Positions 47,302 through 57,797 of a DNA stretch of 64,000 bases are shown one piece after another. Origin of the DNA: Ooceraea biroi. Taxonomy: Eukaryota; Arthropoda; Insecta; Hymenoptera; Formicidae. The stretch's first letter is position 1; each line of letters starts with the position of its first letter. Where the stretch lies: the NCBI RefSeq assembly GCF_003672135.1, contig NC_039511.1:3498464-3562463 (forward strand). The letters run 5' to 3'. Under the pieces are notes generated by a model. The model saw nothing but the letters and a program-made list of their open reading frames with translations. It did not search any database and had not been told where the DNA came from. The translations under genes and the position numbers were made by a program.

Positions 47302-50300
47302 AGAGCGATTTGCATTATTTATGTGTATATAGGTTTCTGATTAATTAAGGATGTACAAATTCGAATATAAATTAAGATATTATCTAATCATTTTTTAAAT
47401 CCACCGACTGATTTTCAGATCTATTTTAGCGTTAATTAATGACGTTATCTCGTGATGATATAAAAACTATATAAATACAATATTGCACAATATATAAATA
47501 AAATATATAAAACGTATTGCCTTGAATCTTTTTTATTTTTTATCGAAAATACAAAGGACTATGGCAATGCCTTGAACTGGCGGGAACGGCGACCGTGGCG
47601 CCATCTCGGTCGGTACGATTTTTTGACGGGAGCTCGCAGATGGTAAGCGGCAATCGGCAGGGCGGCGGTAACGGTTCGCCGCTGCGTTAATCGCCGTCGG
47701 GTCCGCGCGCGCGTTCGAAAGACGACCGCGAGTTTCGTGCGTGCGTGCGTGTTACGTGCGTTTTTTACGTTTCCACGACCGGACGCGGCGATGTGAGCAG
47801 ACCATGCGGGCCCACGCGGCGTGGGACACGCGAGCGACGAGACGTCAAACGACGGCGAAGAGGTGAGTGCGACAGCTCCTCAAGTGCGTTAACTTTCTCG
47901 AGTCGCGATTATCGCTGCGAACCGACGGCGCGCGCCGCGAGCGCGAGTCGCGCGTCGTCCTCCACGGCGCGAGAGCGTTTCCGCGCCGACACGCGCGTTC
48001 TTCTCTTCTCTCGTTTGCGACAGAGAGCTCGCGAGGATTCCGCGCGATTGCTCGCGAGCCGAACTCCAGGGACAGCGGCGGCGACGCGGGACGTTCCCCT
48101 CGCGTGTCCGAGTGCTGCGACTTGAGCACTGATTGACACCCGTTAACGTAAGTAGGACACGCAAATGCATCGATTGTCGATTTATCTGCCGCGAGATAGC
48201 CGGGTGGAATCTCGCGCGAGCGCGCCCCATCCAGCTTCAATTTCGACCGTTCGTCGGCCCGCGAAGCGTTTGCGGCCGCCTGAAGGCGGCGTTCCAAATA
48301 CATCATAATAATAAAAGGAGCCTTCCGATCCTTAAAGTTGTGGCGTTCAAATGGCCAAGGTACCTCTCCAGCCTCAGGCTTGCGAAATTCCGCGCAGTTT
48401 ATTCGCGATCTTCGCACTCTTTTATGTACACTAGCAACACAGGCGCGCGCTATTTTATTTTTCAATATTAATGTTTTATTTATCAATATTTTATCAATAT
48501 AACCGCACTGACAGCCACTATCACATTCTGGCATTCGCAACACGAAGTTCGAGCCAAGCGAGAGAACCCAGCATCGCGGAAAAGAGGCAACAATGATTTC
48601 GATTCAATATTTATTAACACGGCTTTTTTAAGAGTGGACACAACATGACATTTTATCGATCACGTGGTCATGAAGTTTTTTTATTTCAGTCATTCGGACA
48701 GCAGATTCTGTTCGGTGTAAAAAAAACGCGGGAACACGAGTTTCCGCGGTGGATGTCGCACGCGTGCGACCGCGATGCGGCCTACGATACGCGTGCGGGG
48801 ATGCGCGAGATCCGCCGGGACGATTCGGCGGGTCCTCTCGCGCTAAACGATCGGCGCGAGCGCGATGGTCGGGGTTCTCGGGAGCGCGTCCGCGTGCTAG
48901 CCCGCTCGTCCGCTCCAATTTATTGCAGCCCGCGCAATTGAAGCGGGCGAGCGAGCGATGGTTCAATGGCTGGAGGAACTTACGGCGACGTATCGCGCGG
49001 TATCACGTATCGCACACAACGATCCTCGTAGACGATGATATAACGCGACGCGACTCTTATCGCCGGCGCGCACGCATGTACAACACGCTGCCGCGTGAAC
49101 ACGCACGCACGCACACGCGGCTCGCGTTGTTACGCATGCACTCTGCATCTCGAGCTCGGAGTCCCTCTCGGCTCCTAGAGAGCTTTTCTAAACAGACGTG
49201 CATACAGCGCGTACGCGACTGCTTTCTATGCGAGTTCTCCTCGAGATGAACGAATTCTGATGGTAAATTCCGCTTGCGAGTCTTTTAGGCCCGTTTCCAC
49301 CTAGCCGGAAGTATTATTATATTTTCCGCGCAATTTTTAAGACGCCTTTGAGGGTGCCTGCAAGGTCCAGCTCAGCGATTTAAATCGCAGCGAAAGAAAG
49401 AAATGGATAAGAAAATTATGTTCCTTGATTTGGAGACGATCTCGACGTGACTCTTCAATTTGATTCATTGCGAAAGGTAAACGAGATGGTAAAACTCCAA
49501 AAAAAGGACAGTAATTCATATCTTTGAAGAATCGATCTGAAGAGAGATCCCGAGTCGAAATTTTAGTTCTACATTGAACCTCGAATTCTTCGTTTGAGGC
49601 GTTATTCGGCGTCTATTTAGCTACTACTTTAACACTAAAATATGTGCGAAATTTCCTTTTTTGCCGCTAGAGCGTCAAAGCAGGTTACGATCAAGATTAC
49701 AGCCGAATAGCATCTTAACATCTGTTCGTAGGAGTTTGAGTTTCAATGTAAGAGTTCTAGGTTCTATTTTCCTAAAAGTAGGTTCGTACGACTGCTAAAA
49801 GCATTAAAGTAGGCGCAAAATTTCGACTCGGGATGGTTCGCGAGAGAGAATGAAATACTTTTCGATTCAAAGAGTTTATCATCAACGCTGACTCGGTTTA
49901 GTCGGGGTGGTGTTTCTGCGTACGTGAACTGTCGGGAAGGCGTAAACCGACGCGTCACTTTGCGCTCCGGATGTATTCGGTCGGCAATCGCGGAATATAT
50001 AAGTGAAAAATTATGCCGTCCGTATCAGTCGGCCGTTGCATAATGGTTAAAAGCGACGAGATGTGCAGAACTAAGCGGCGATACGATTACATAAGCGGTA
50101 AACCAGTTGTGAAAAGTCCGCGGAAACGTATTTCACATGCGCGAGAAATATCGTAACTGTCGCGTAGGCGAGTCGCTTGAATTTTGGAGAAATTTTGCAA
50201 GCTTTTCATTCGATATCCGTACGATGATCGTCGCAATCACGTTCCCCGCGTCTTGGAATGAGCGGTGTTCTTCCTTCAGCACGGAATCTTGATTGCCCGT

Positions 50301-50503
50301 TTGTTTGCCAGCTCGTCTAGATTTTTTAAAAGGGTAATTAGCGTTATCTATGCATCCTACGTCTACTGCATCGACTGGTTACGAAACGGAAATTCAAGGA
50401 ACGGCTGGAGGATGATTCTTTCGATTACACGAGCGGGTGTTTGACCGGTAGTCGCCGGTCGATTTCCGTATTCTTTATGCATTCATCTGCTTTGATTGTT
50501 TAA
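47302..50503. other. NOSIP 3'UTR, then CpG-rich region with possible alternative first exons
   Basis: The NOSIP 3'UTR ends near 47.52 kb. From 47.58 to 49.25 kb the sequence is very CpG-rich and contains three good plus-strand donors: CAGATG|GTAAGC (47641), GAAGAG|GTGAGT (about 47859) and TTAAC|GTAAGT (48149). These could be alternative untranslated first exons of a gene running to the right. No recognisable protein is encoded. From 49.26 kb on nothing is seen. Confidence 0.4.
47497..47502 (+). terminator. Poly(A) signal of NOSIP
   Basis: AATAAA about 195 bases after the stop codon in AT-rich sequence. Confidence 0.6.
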
Positions 50504-51222
50504 GGGGGGAGCTTGCTTTAGAACGTTGAAAATAAGGTATAATTTTACGAATTTTTTTGGAGAAACTATACAGCGGATCATTATAAAACTTTGATGCATT
50601 TATTAGTACATGTTTAAAGATAACAAAAATTATTTTTTGAGTTGAATATATCGCCTGTAGAGGTCGTCCTGGAGGCATCTTAGTGCAGCCGGCATTGCAA
50701 ATTGGTGAGCATTCTCCTGCCTCCAAATTTCATCCAAATTGAAAAATTGAAATATTTTCTCGTTATTTATGAATTCCCATCGTCGATGAACCTTTAATAT
50801 TCATAAAAACATTAAGTTAAACAATTACTTTTGCATGAAAAAGTTCAACAACTTTGCCTAAAAATCGTACTTTTGTGTTCTAAGCTCCACCATTTTGGCA
50901 CTTTTCAACTTTTTTCTTCTCTCTTTGGTTCATCGACGATGGGAATTCATAAATAACGAGAACATGTTTCAATTTTTCAGTTTAGACGAAATTTGGAGGC
51001 AGGAGAATGCTCACCAATTTGCAATGCCGGCGACGCGGCTGCACTAAGATTTCTCCAGGACGACCTCTACAAGCGATATATTCAAATCAAAAAATAATTT
51101 TTTTATCTTTAAACATGTACTAATAAATGCATAAAAGTTTTATAATGATCCGCTGTATAGTTTCTCCAAAAACAATTCGTAAAATATACCTTATTTTCAG
51201 CGTTCTAAAGCAGGCTCCCCCC
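50504..51222. mobile_element. TTAA-flanked foldback element (piggyBac-like MITE)
   Basis: A 719-bp non-coding element made of two inverted arms of nearly 290 bp each (about 50504-50790 and 50929-51222) around a 140-bp centre. Its ends are GGGGGGAGC and GCTCCCCCC, and it is flanked on both sides by TTAA (50500-50503, 51223-51226). TTAA duplication is the hallmark of piggyBac insertion. There is no transposase, so it would depend on another copy. Arm divergence by eye is only a few percent, suggesting recent origin. Confidence 0.85.
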
Positions 51223-51226
51223 TTAA

Positions 51227-54200
51227 CGAGCGCTCGCATTCTCATTAGATACTTTCATAATTAATATTCTCGAATTAGCAAAACTGTTCAAGTTACAATT
51301 TAACAGTAAGGTTTCGGGTCGAATGAGGGGCATACAATCTCATCATTCGTGTTCATTCAAGTCCCGACAAAAATTCGATGCTCATTTCTGATAACTTGCA
51401 GCAGCGCTCTGACTTTCGCACGTCAACTCGAAATATCAAATTGATATGATGCATAATCAATTAGAATTTTATTATCGGCGACTGTCATTATTGGCCCGTG
51501 CTGCGATGGCGGACGTACTCGGTGCATGTACATACATCGGCGCAAAACCGCGAGATGTACTTTCACCGCGAGCGACGACCGATAGCTCTCCCGATATCGC
51601 CGTGTATCCGCGAACGGAGAGCCGGAGACTTTTCCGCCCGGCGCGCATTACCCCGAGAAGCAGATTACTTATTCAAGGTTGGTCTCGAGGGGAAGCCATC
51701 GTCCACGCTGGCAGCCTCGCAAGTGTAATCGATGATTCAGTTTTCCCGACTCTCCCCCGTCTCCCGGCCTCCGTTGTCGCGATCCGTGCTTTCCGTTTGC
51801 CGATAGCGTTACGTAACGATCCGGAGCTGCGAACCCGGTTCGCTTCGATCATGATCAACAGCCGAAGAAATCGTTTCCTCGAGTCACTCAATTATCGTAC
51901 CAGAAGCAAGTATACGCGACAGACATGGACGCGACCACCCGCTCGCGCGAATCGCGATCTTTTGCACGCGCGATCTTCCGTGATTCATATGCGACTCGCG
52001 GGGACTCGCGGGCGGATTATAAGCGCGATCCGACGCGGCAGATTTCGGCGAGAGTTGATCATTGTCGTGCACGATCGACAAACCGGAATGCGATTGTACT
52101 TGGATCTGGACGCGGGGCGGGAAAGAAGGGGACGGTTACTTTGCGCGCGAGTCGCGGGAGGAATTGCCTCGGTGGGAAAATGACCGCGCCGTGCTCGAGA
52201 ATTGCTTTGATATGAGGTAACGCGCACCGCAAAACACGCAAGAAGCATTACGTAACGTATGCTTAAAGTGTGTGCGACCGGCGCGGCGCGGCGGGTGTTG
52301 CCGTGGTACATTTATTAACGAGCCGCCGGTTTCCGTCGTGGAGAATGTTGGCCGGCCCGCGCCGCCGATCTCCAAACGATCGCAGGCGATCGGTGGCGGA
52401 TAATTTATGGGGGCAATTAGCTCTGAGTTCCAGACGCAACATGGTGGTCCGTGGCTGGAGAAAAACGAATCCGAAGCAATCGGTGTGCCGGGATCGAGAT
52501 GACAAATACCGACTTAATTTCGTCTCCAGAACGCACGATGTTTGAAGAATGCTCGCTTTGAACTCTGGATATCGAGGACTGGTTTTGCAATTTTGGAAAG
52601 TTGTACTTCTCTCTTTTTTACTTTTATTATATCATATAATATTTTATTTTATCGTATTATATAATATTCCGTTATGTGTTATTCACGACTGTTTTCCTAT
52701 TTTCTTTTCTCATCTAAGTTTGACACTGATTTCCGACTTACCAGTGGTTAGTTCTCTCTGCGATTCGTATGCGGCGAGCCAGACGCCCGTAGGGCGCATG
52801 TAAACTGCAGCTACAGCCACGAACTGCATACACACGTCTGAAAAGGTCAAAGTATTTCAAATGCAAATCGCATTAGGCTCGTAAGGGTACATAATACCGG
52901 TCAGCGAATGCGGGACGCGGATCCGAGTCGGCCGGCTCTCCGCTGCCGTGCTCTCGCGCGTGATAATTATTTTCACGAGGAACTCGCACGAGACGCGAAA
53001 TGCGATTTTCGTGCGGGCGTCTGCCGCGCGATGACGCATCCGCGCTGTAAGAACGCTCGTCGCGTTTAATTTAATCGAATCACCCGGCCGCAATGAATCG
53101 CGGGAGAACGATCCAGGGATTGCTCTTCCCGTTTGCTCGGAGCGACGTGTTTACAGCGTTGTAACATTCAATGTCGACAGGTATCCCTCGACGAGGCCAC
53201 GCCGCGTTGGGCGCCCGGGTCCCGCGCGCGATTTTTCCGCTTCAATATTAAATTAGAAATCCTTTGCAGGCGCGTCGAAACGCGTCGGACCGGTTGATAG
53301 CGGTAGTGTTAATCGCGAAAGCGCGCGATTTAAATTTACATAACGGAATCGTTGCGAATGTAACGCTGCGGCCTTGATTACGCGTGCGCGTGCCTGTTCC
53401 GCGTCGCAGGTCAAGCACACAACGTGCATCGAGGGCGCCGGAGTCGGATATCGGTGCACCGCACTTCGGGCCCCGATTACGTAATCGCTGCGCATTGATA
53501 AGGAAATAAGCGAGTCGGTCGCCTTGACATTGCCGATCCGGTAAGCGCGGTCCGGCTGTTTTTCGAAGAGCGGTGCTCGCAGTACCGTACTGTACACGCG
53601 GATGCGGAAACCAATGCTCTTCACACAGCGGGCTAGTAAATATTTATAATATTTTTCCGATGCTGTTTATCCCGCGAAGGTATTGCGCAACATTACTTAT
53701 CACGTCATTGCTCAGATTAATAATGCAATGTCACGCTCCTTACGCGCCGTTCCTTCCTGCCACGGAACAATCGAAATTTCTCTCGCACGATTTTCCACTC
53801 GCTTTTTATTTCAATCCAGGTGAGCGATTCTCGTACGAAAGATTCGAATCGATTGGCTCTCCCGAGCGCAGGTGCACGATATTCGCTAGCATGCTACGAG
53901 AAGGATGCTAACGACGTGTCGCCACCCATGACATTAGACTCCTCTTTCCTTTATGGTCAACGCAAATCTCTTCCTCGGGGTACGTACATGTATCGATATC
54001 GTATGCAATACTTTCCTTACTTCACGTGATCTTATATCCGTGACACACTCGCGGCTGCGGAGATTACGTAAAATAGTAATCACTGCTCTTACGCTGATTC
54101 GCGTTGAAAATAAGGCTGTCGTGTTAGTCACGAGAAAGAAAATCGTTTCGTCCGATCTCGCCGAGCGGCCATTTTTCGGCGTTAACAAGCTGATATCGAC

Positions 54201-54592
54201 CCGGAATCTTCCCGGCGTTAATAATATCCTAAATCGTTGCCGTGCGCCTGTCCGAGGCGAGCACGTACCTGTAGGCGAAGGGGCTGTTTTTGCGACTCGT
54301 CAATGTAACGACGATAGGGGATGTCGTCGGCAAGGCATAATATGTCAGGCACAGGCGCTGATGATGTTTATATAATCACGTGGTTAAATTGTTGCACACT
54401 CCGTTGTCCGTATGCTTACGTAATCGGGATTCAATCGCGGTTGCTTTCGGAAACGAGCAAATGTGTTACGTTTTGTGCTCGTCGAGTTGTGCTTTAGGGT
54501 GTCCTCCCACGAGTTCTCCCACGCGGATTTTCTTTTAATCTCCCTGCATCGTGTACACGTTACAGATTTCATGGTTAATCCGTTTCTTGCAG
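51227..54592. other. Gene-poor CpG-rich spacer
   Basis: It contains a 245-codon plus-strand open frame (51446-52183) and other overlapping frames. Their composition (Arg/Ala/Ser-rich, no motifs, open on several frames) fits chance in CpG-rich DNA. Nothing else was recognised. Confidence 0.4.
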
Positions 54593-54652
54593 ATACCGGC
54601 GCTATGAGGCCGCGTGAATGGACACGTAAGACACTCCTAAGCAGATTTGAAG
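54593..54652 (+). CDS. Candidate cassette exon A (60 bp), unidentified gene
   Basis: A T-rich tract and TTGCAG precede a 60-bp open stretch that ends GAAG|GTAAG. With both borders in phase 1 it encodes T-G-A-M-R-P-R-E-W-T-R-K-T-L-L-S-R-F-E-G. It resembles exon B at 56372 in length, phase, the central E-W-T and the final E-G, which suggests an internal duplication and mutually exclusive use. The parent gene was not identified; other exons may lie outside the window. Confidence 0.45.
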
Positions 54653-56371
54653 GTAAGATTATCGAAACTGATGCTCTCGACACCTCGTTACTGCAGGCCA
54701 CTCATTTGTAAATGTATATAAGACACCTGTAACGGAAAAGTTTTCTTGTGCATTCATGTATGTATTTATTTGTTGTGTACATGCGATTGAATCGATAAGC
54801 GAGTAGTAGTTCTTCGAGATACTCGTGTTGCAGCTAGCAAAAACTTAGAGATCCCCTTACACACTCGCGAGTAGAATCGATTCTGTTCCTCAAGGGCGCA
54901 GATGCTCGCTGTAATGTGACAATGGAGAATAAGAGCCTAACAAGTGCTCGGTGCACCTGGTATAATCCTTATATCTCGTTATTGTGTTTGTATTGTGCAT
55001 CGGGTCGCTAATATCATATATTTCAGATTCATTTCTTACAGTATCAGTTTTATATATCACTAATTATACAAATCATGTTAGATCTGTGAATAAAAACAGC
55101 CTTTTACTCAATTTCTGTACCACAATACGTTGTAATCTTGCTCCCACAGAAAAGATTTCTGGACTTAATGCTATTACTCTTTAATCTATCATAAAATAAC
55201 ATCGCTATAGCGACAACATATTTATTATTGAAAAGAAGCATATTTTAATCTTGAATAGAAAATTCGAAAATCTAGATTAAAATAATCTTGGTGCTATCTC
55301 ATTAATTTTCTCAGAAGGATTTAGATAAAAATTTGTAGCAAGTTCAAAATATTCTTGATTTAAGAATATTGTGAGATCTAAAAGACATCTTATTCTATTC
55401 TTCTAAGAGAATTTGTAGAATCTGCACAAAACGGCCAATATTTATGTGTTGCAATCGAAAATCGGGAAAGTATTTCTGTGTTTCTGTTATTTACAATGAA
55501 TAAGTGCAATACTCTACAAGAAACATTAAAAGGTATGGAAATGTCTCTTATCTCGAATCTTATTTCTCAAGTAAGTATATTGTATATACTTACTTACATT
55601 TCCATATCTTTTAATATTTCTTGTAGAGTATTGCACTTATTCATTGTAAATCTTTCCCGATTTTCGATTGCAACACATAAATATTGGCCGTTTTATCCGA
55701 ATAAAGGACGCAGAAGCGCCGAGTCGACGAGCGACTGTGAGAAAATGATGCGTCGACATCGACAAAGCCTACTATAAAGTGGCGCTAATATCAAATTATT
55801 CTACATACAAGAATATATAAGCATAAATTTGTATATGTTACTCTTGTCTGAAGACAGTAAGACAATCTTATTTAATTCGAGAGAGAAGAATAGAAATGAC
55901 TGATTTTAATTAAAAATTGTTTTATTTTCATATTTTTTATACTTGTAATACGATTAAATTAGTCAAGAATATTTTTCGTCTTGTTATCAGAAATCCTTTC
56001 TGAGGGTGTGTGGTATAGAATTTTATAAGATAATTAATCTTGAATTTAATTTGTTTTTTACAAACGAAATTATATACGTGTCCATGTAATTACATATGTG
56101 AATAAAGAGTCTCACGTGTTATTTATTTTTCTTCATCTTACCTGTAAAGTATTGCCGTTCCTCTCGCGCGTTATTACTGGATCTTAATTTACCTCTTAAT
56201 TCGCCGTCTCATCCATTTGGGCGTGAAGTTTACCCGTCTTGTTTCTTTCACATCCCGATGCACAAATGATAAAACGTCTCACAGAAGGCAGGCGTCCAAT
56301 TATAAAAATTCGCGCGACAGCTGAATCAATTAAGACTCAATAATTTGATGCTTCGCAATCGCTTGTTGCAG
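54653..56371. other. Interval between the two similar exons
   Basis: AT-rich, with a 0.3-kb snapback repeat (55428-55694). No other coding signal. Confidence 0.5.
55428..55694. repeat. Inverted repeat (snapback), arms about 100 bp
   Basis: Arms 55428-55543 and 55597-55694 are reverse complements. The left arm carries an extra segment of about 18 bases, and a few single changes occur. The centre (55569-55595) is itself a perfect 12-bp palindrome around TGT. Non-coding; probably a foldback transposon remnant. Confidence 0.85.
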
Positions 56372-56425
56372 GCACGGTCCAGCCAAATGAATGGACGCAT
56401 GGAAGGGCTCGATACAAATCTGAAG
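56372..56425 (+). CDS. Candidate cassette exon B (54 bp), unidentified gene
   Basis: Preceded by CTTGTTGCAG and followed by GTAAG, with phase 1 at both ends. It encodes G-T-V-Q-P-N-E-W-T-H-G-R-A-R-Y-K-S-E-G. It pairs with exon A 1.7 kb upstream and keeps the reading frame whether included, skipped or swapped. No family was recognised. Confidence 0.45.
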
Positions 56426-57036
56426 GTAAGATTGTTATCGATATACTAATTATCTTAACGTCTTCACTCTCGAATAAATTAATATTCCCCCGTCGGAACG
56501 CTTATTATTTTGATAGAAGATTTATTATTGGAAAGGACAGGAATAAAATAGAATATGATTTAGCGTAGTTGTCACCACAATGAAAGGATGACACAATAAT
56601 TGTATAGTTGTTTCTGAGAAAGTATTACGTTACGAGAGGACAGTCAGTGTCGCCTTACCAATCAATGCTAAGAAATGAATTCCGGAATCGCCGGTCAGTA
56701 CTCGAAGAAACTCGAGGATATAACAACGCTTTCGCAGCGGTGATCGAAGTAAAATAATACGCGAATACGAGAGAAATACGAAGACGAAAATACATAGGTG
56801 CAACGTCCCCCGATCTCGATCACCGCTCCTCGATTCGCCGCTCCTCGATTTCTTAATTATGGCGTCAATGATTACGAAATGTAATAATATAGTTTGGCTT
56901 GCAATTAGATGAGTAGGTGTTATCGTGCTGATGTTAATTCTATTGAAGAGATATCGGTATGCGTTCTTGAGTGTTTAATGAATATTTAAAGAAGCGATCG
57001 CACGCGTATATTACACGCGTGAAAGTTCCAAGTATA
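56426..57036. other. Spacer
   Basis: Mixed sequence with no recognisable element. Confidence 0.4.
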
Positions 57037-57797
57037 CAGGGTGTCCCGGGTTTTAACCGACAAACTGCGGGAGCATATTCTACTAGTGGAAATAAGAAAA
57101 AATTCTTATATCGAGTTTGCTTAGAAATGCTTTATTACAAAGTTATAAACCAATATTCAAAAGAAATATCAGATAAGTAACAACGGATTTTTTCACAAAA
57201 ATAAAAATTATCTACGCAATGATTTAGTGACGCATTTCAAAATGTTGTCCTTGCACATCGATACAAGCTAGACATCGACGTAGTACAGAATTTGTTACGG
57301 TACGACATTCCTGAAAATTTTGTTGCATCTCAGTAACTGAATTAGTAATTCGTTGCTTTAAATCTATCTGGTACTCTCCTGTTAGGAAATCTACGTCGAT
57401 ACTCTCGTACGGCAGCTCGTGCATTTCCGTCACAGAATCCGTACACGAAATGAATATCGGTGTATTCCTCATTTGAAAACACTTTTGGCATTCTGATAGT
57501 AATTGCTAGTTGACACGACGATTGAAATCTAACAGCTACTGTTGTGAAAGTAACAATCATACTGAATCGTTTCAACATAGTGAACATGAATACATGTGAA
57601 TACACGTAACATAAACATCTTCGACCTTCCAAATTCTACACTATGTTCCGTTGTTACTTATCTGATATTTCTTTTCAATATTGGTTTATAACTTTGTAAT
57701 AAAGCATTTCTAAGCAAACTCGATATAAGAATTTTTTCTTATTTCCACTAGTAGAATATGCTCCCGCAGTTTGTCGGTTAAAACCCGGGACACCCTG
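57037..57797 (-). mobile_element. TA-flanked mariner/Tc1-related element, internally deleted
   Basis: The 761-bp element starts CAGGGTGTCCCGG and ends with its reverse complement. The inverted repeats (57037-57187, 57647-57797) are about 151 bp with about one mismatch, and both ends abut TA. The minus strand carries the first and last parts of a transposase with the catalytic middle missing. This makes it a young non-autonomous deletion derivative. Confidence 0.9.
57232..57505 (-). pseudogene. Internally deleted transposase (N- and C-terminal remnants)
   Basis: On the minus strand an ATG opens M-P-K-V-F-S-N-E-E-Y-T-D-I-H-F-V-Y-G-F-C, then N-A-R-A-A-V-R-E-Y and R-F-P-N-R-R-V-P-D-R, the N-terminal helix-turn-helix domain (DUF4817 type) common in arthropod transposases. 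The frame then closes. In another frame the sequence continues as the family C-terminus (R-R-C-L-A-C-I-D-V-Q-G-Q-H-F-E), ending in TAA near 57232. The whole catalytic core is deleted and the junction shifts frame. Confidence 0.8.

Noticed and set aside
51446..52183. 245-codon plus-strand open frame
   Set aside because: CpG-rich DNA open on several frames; Arg/Ala/Ser composition, no motif, no splice context.
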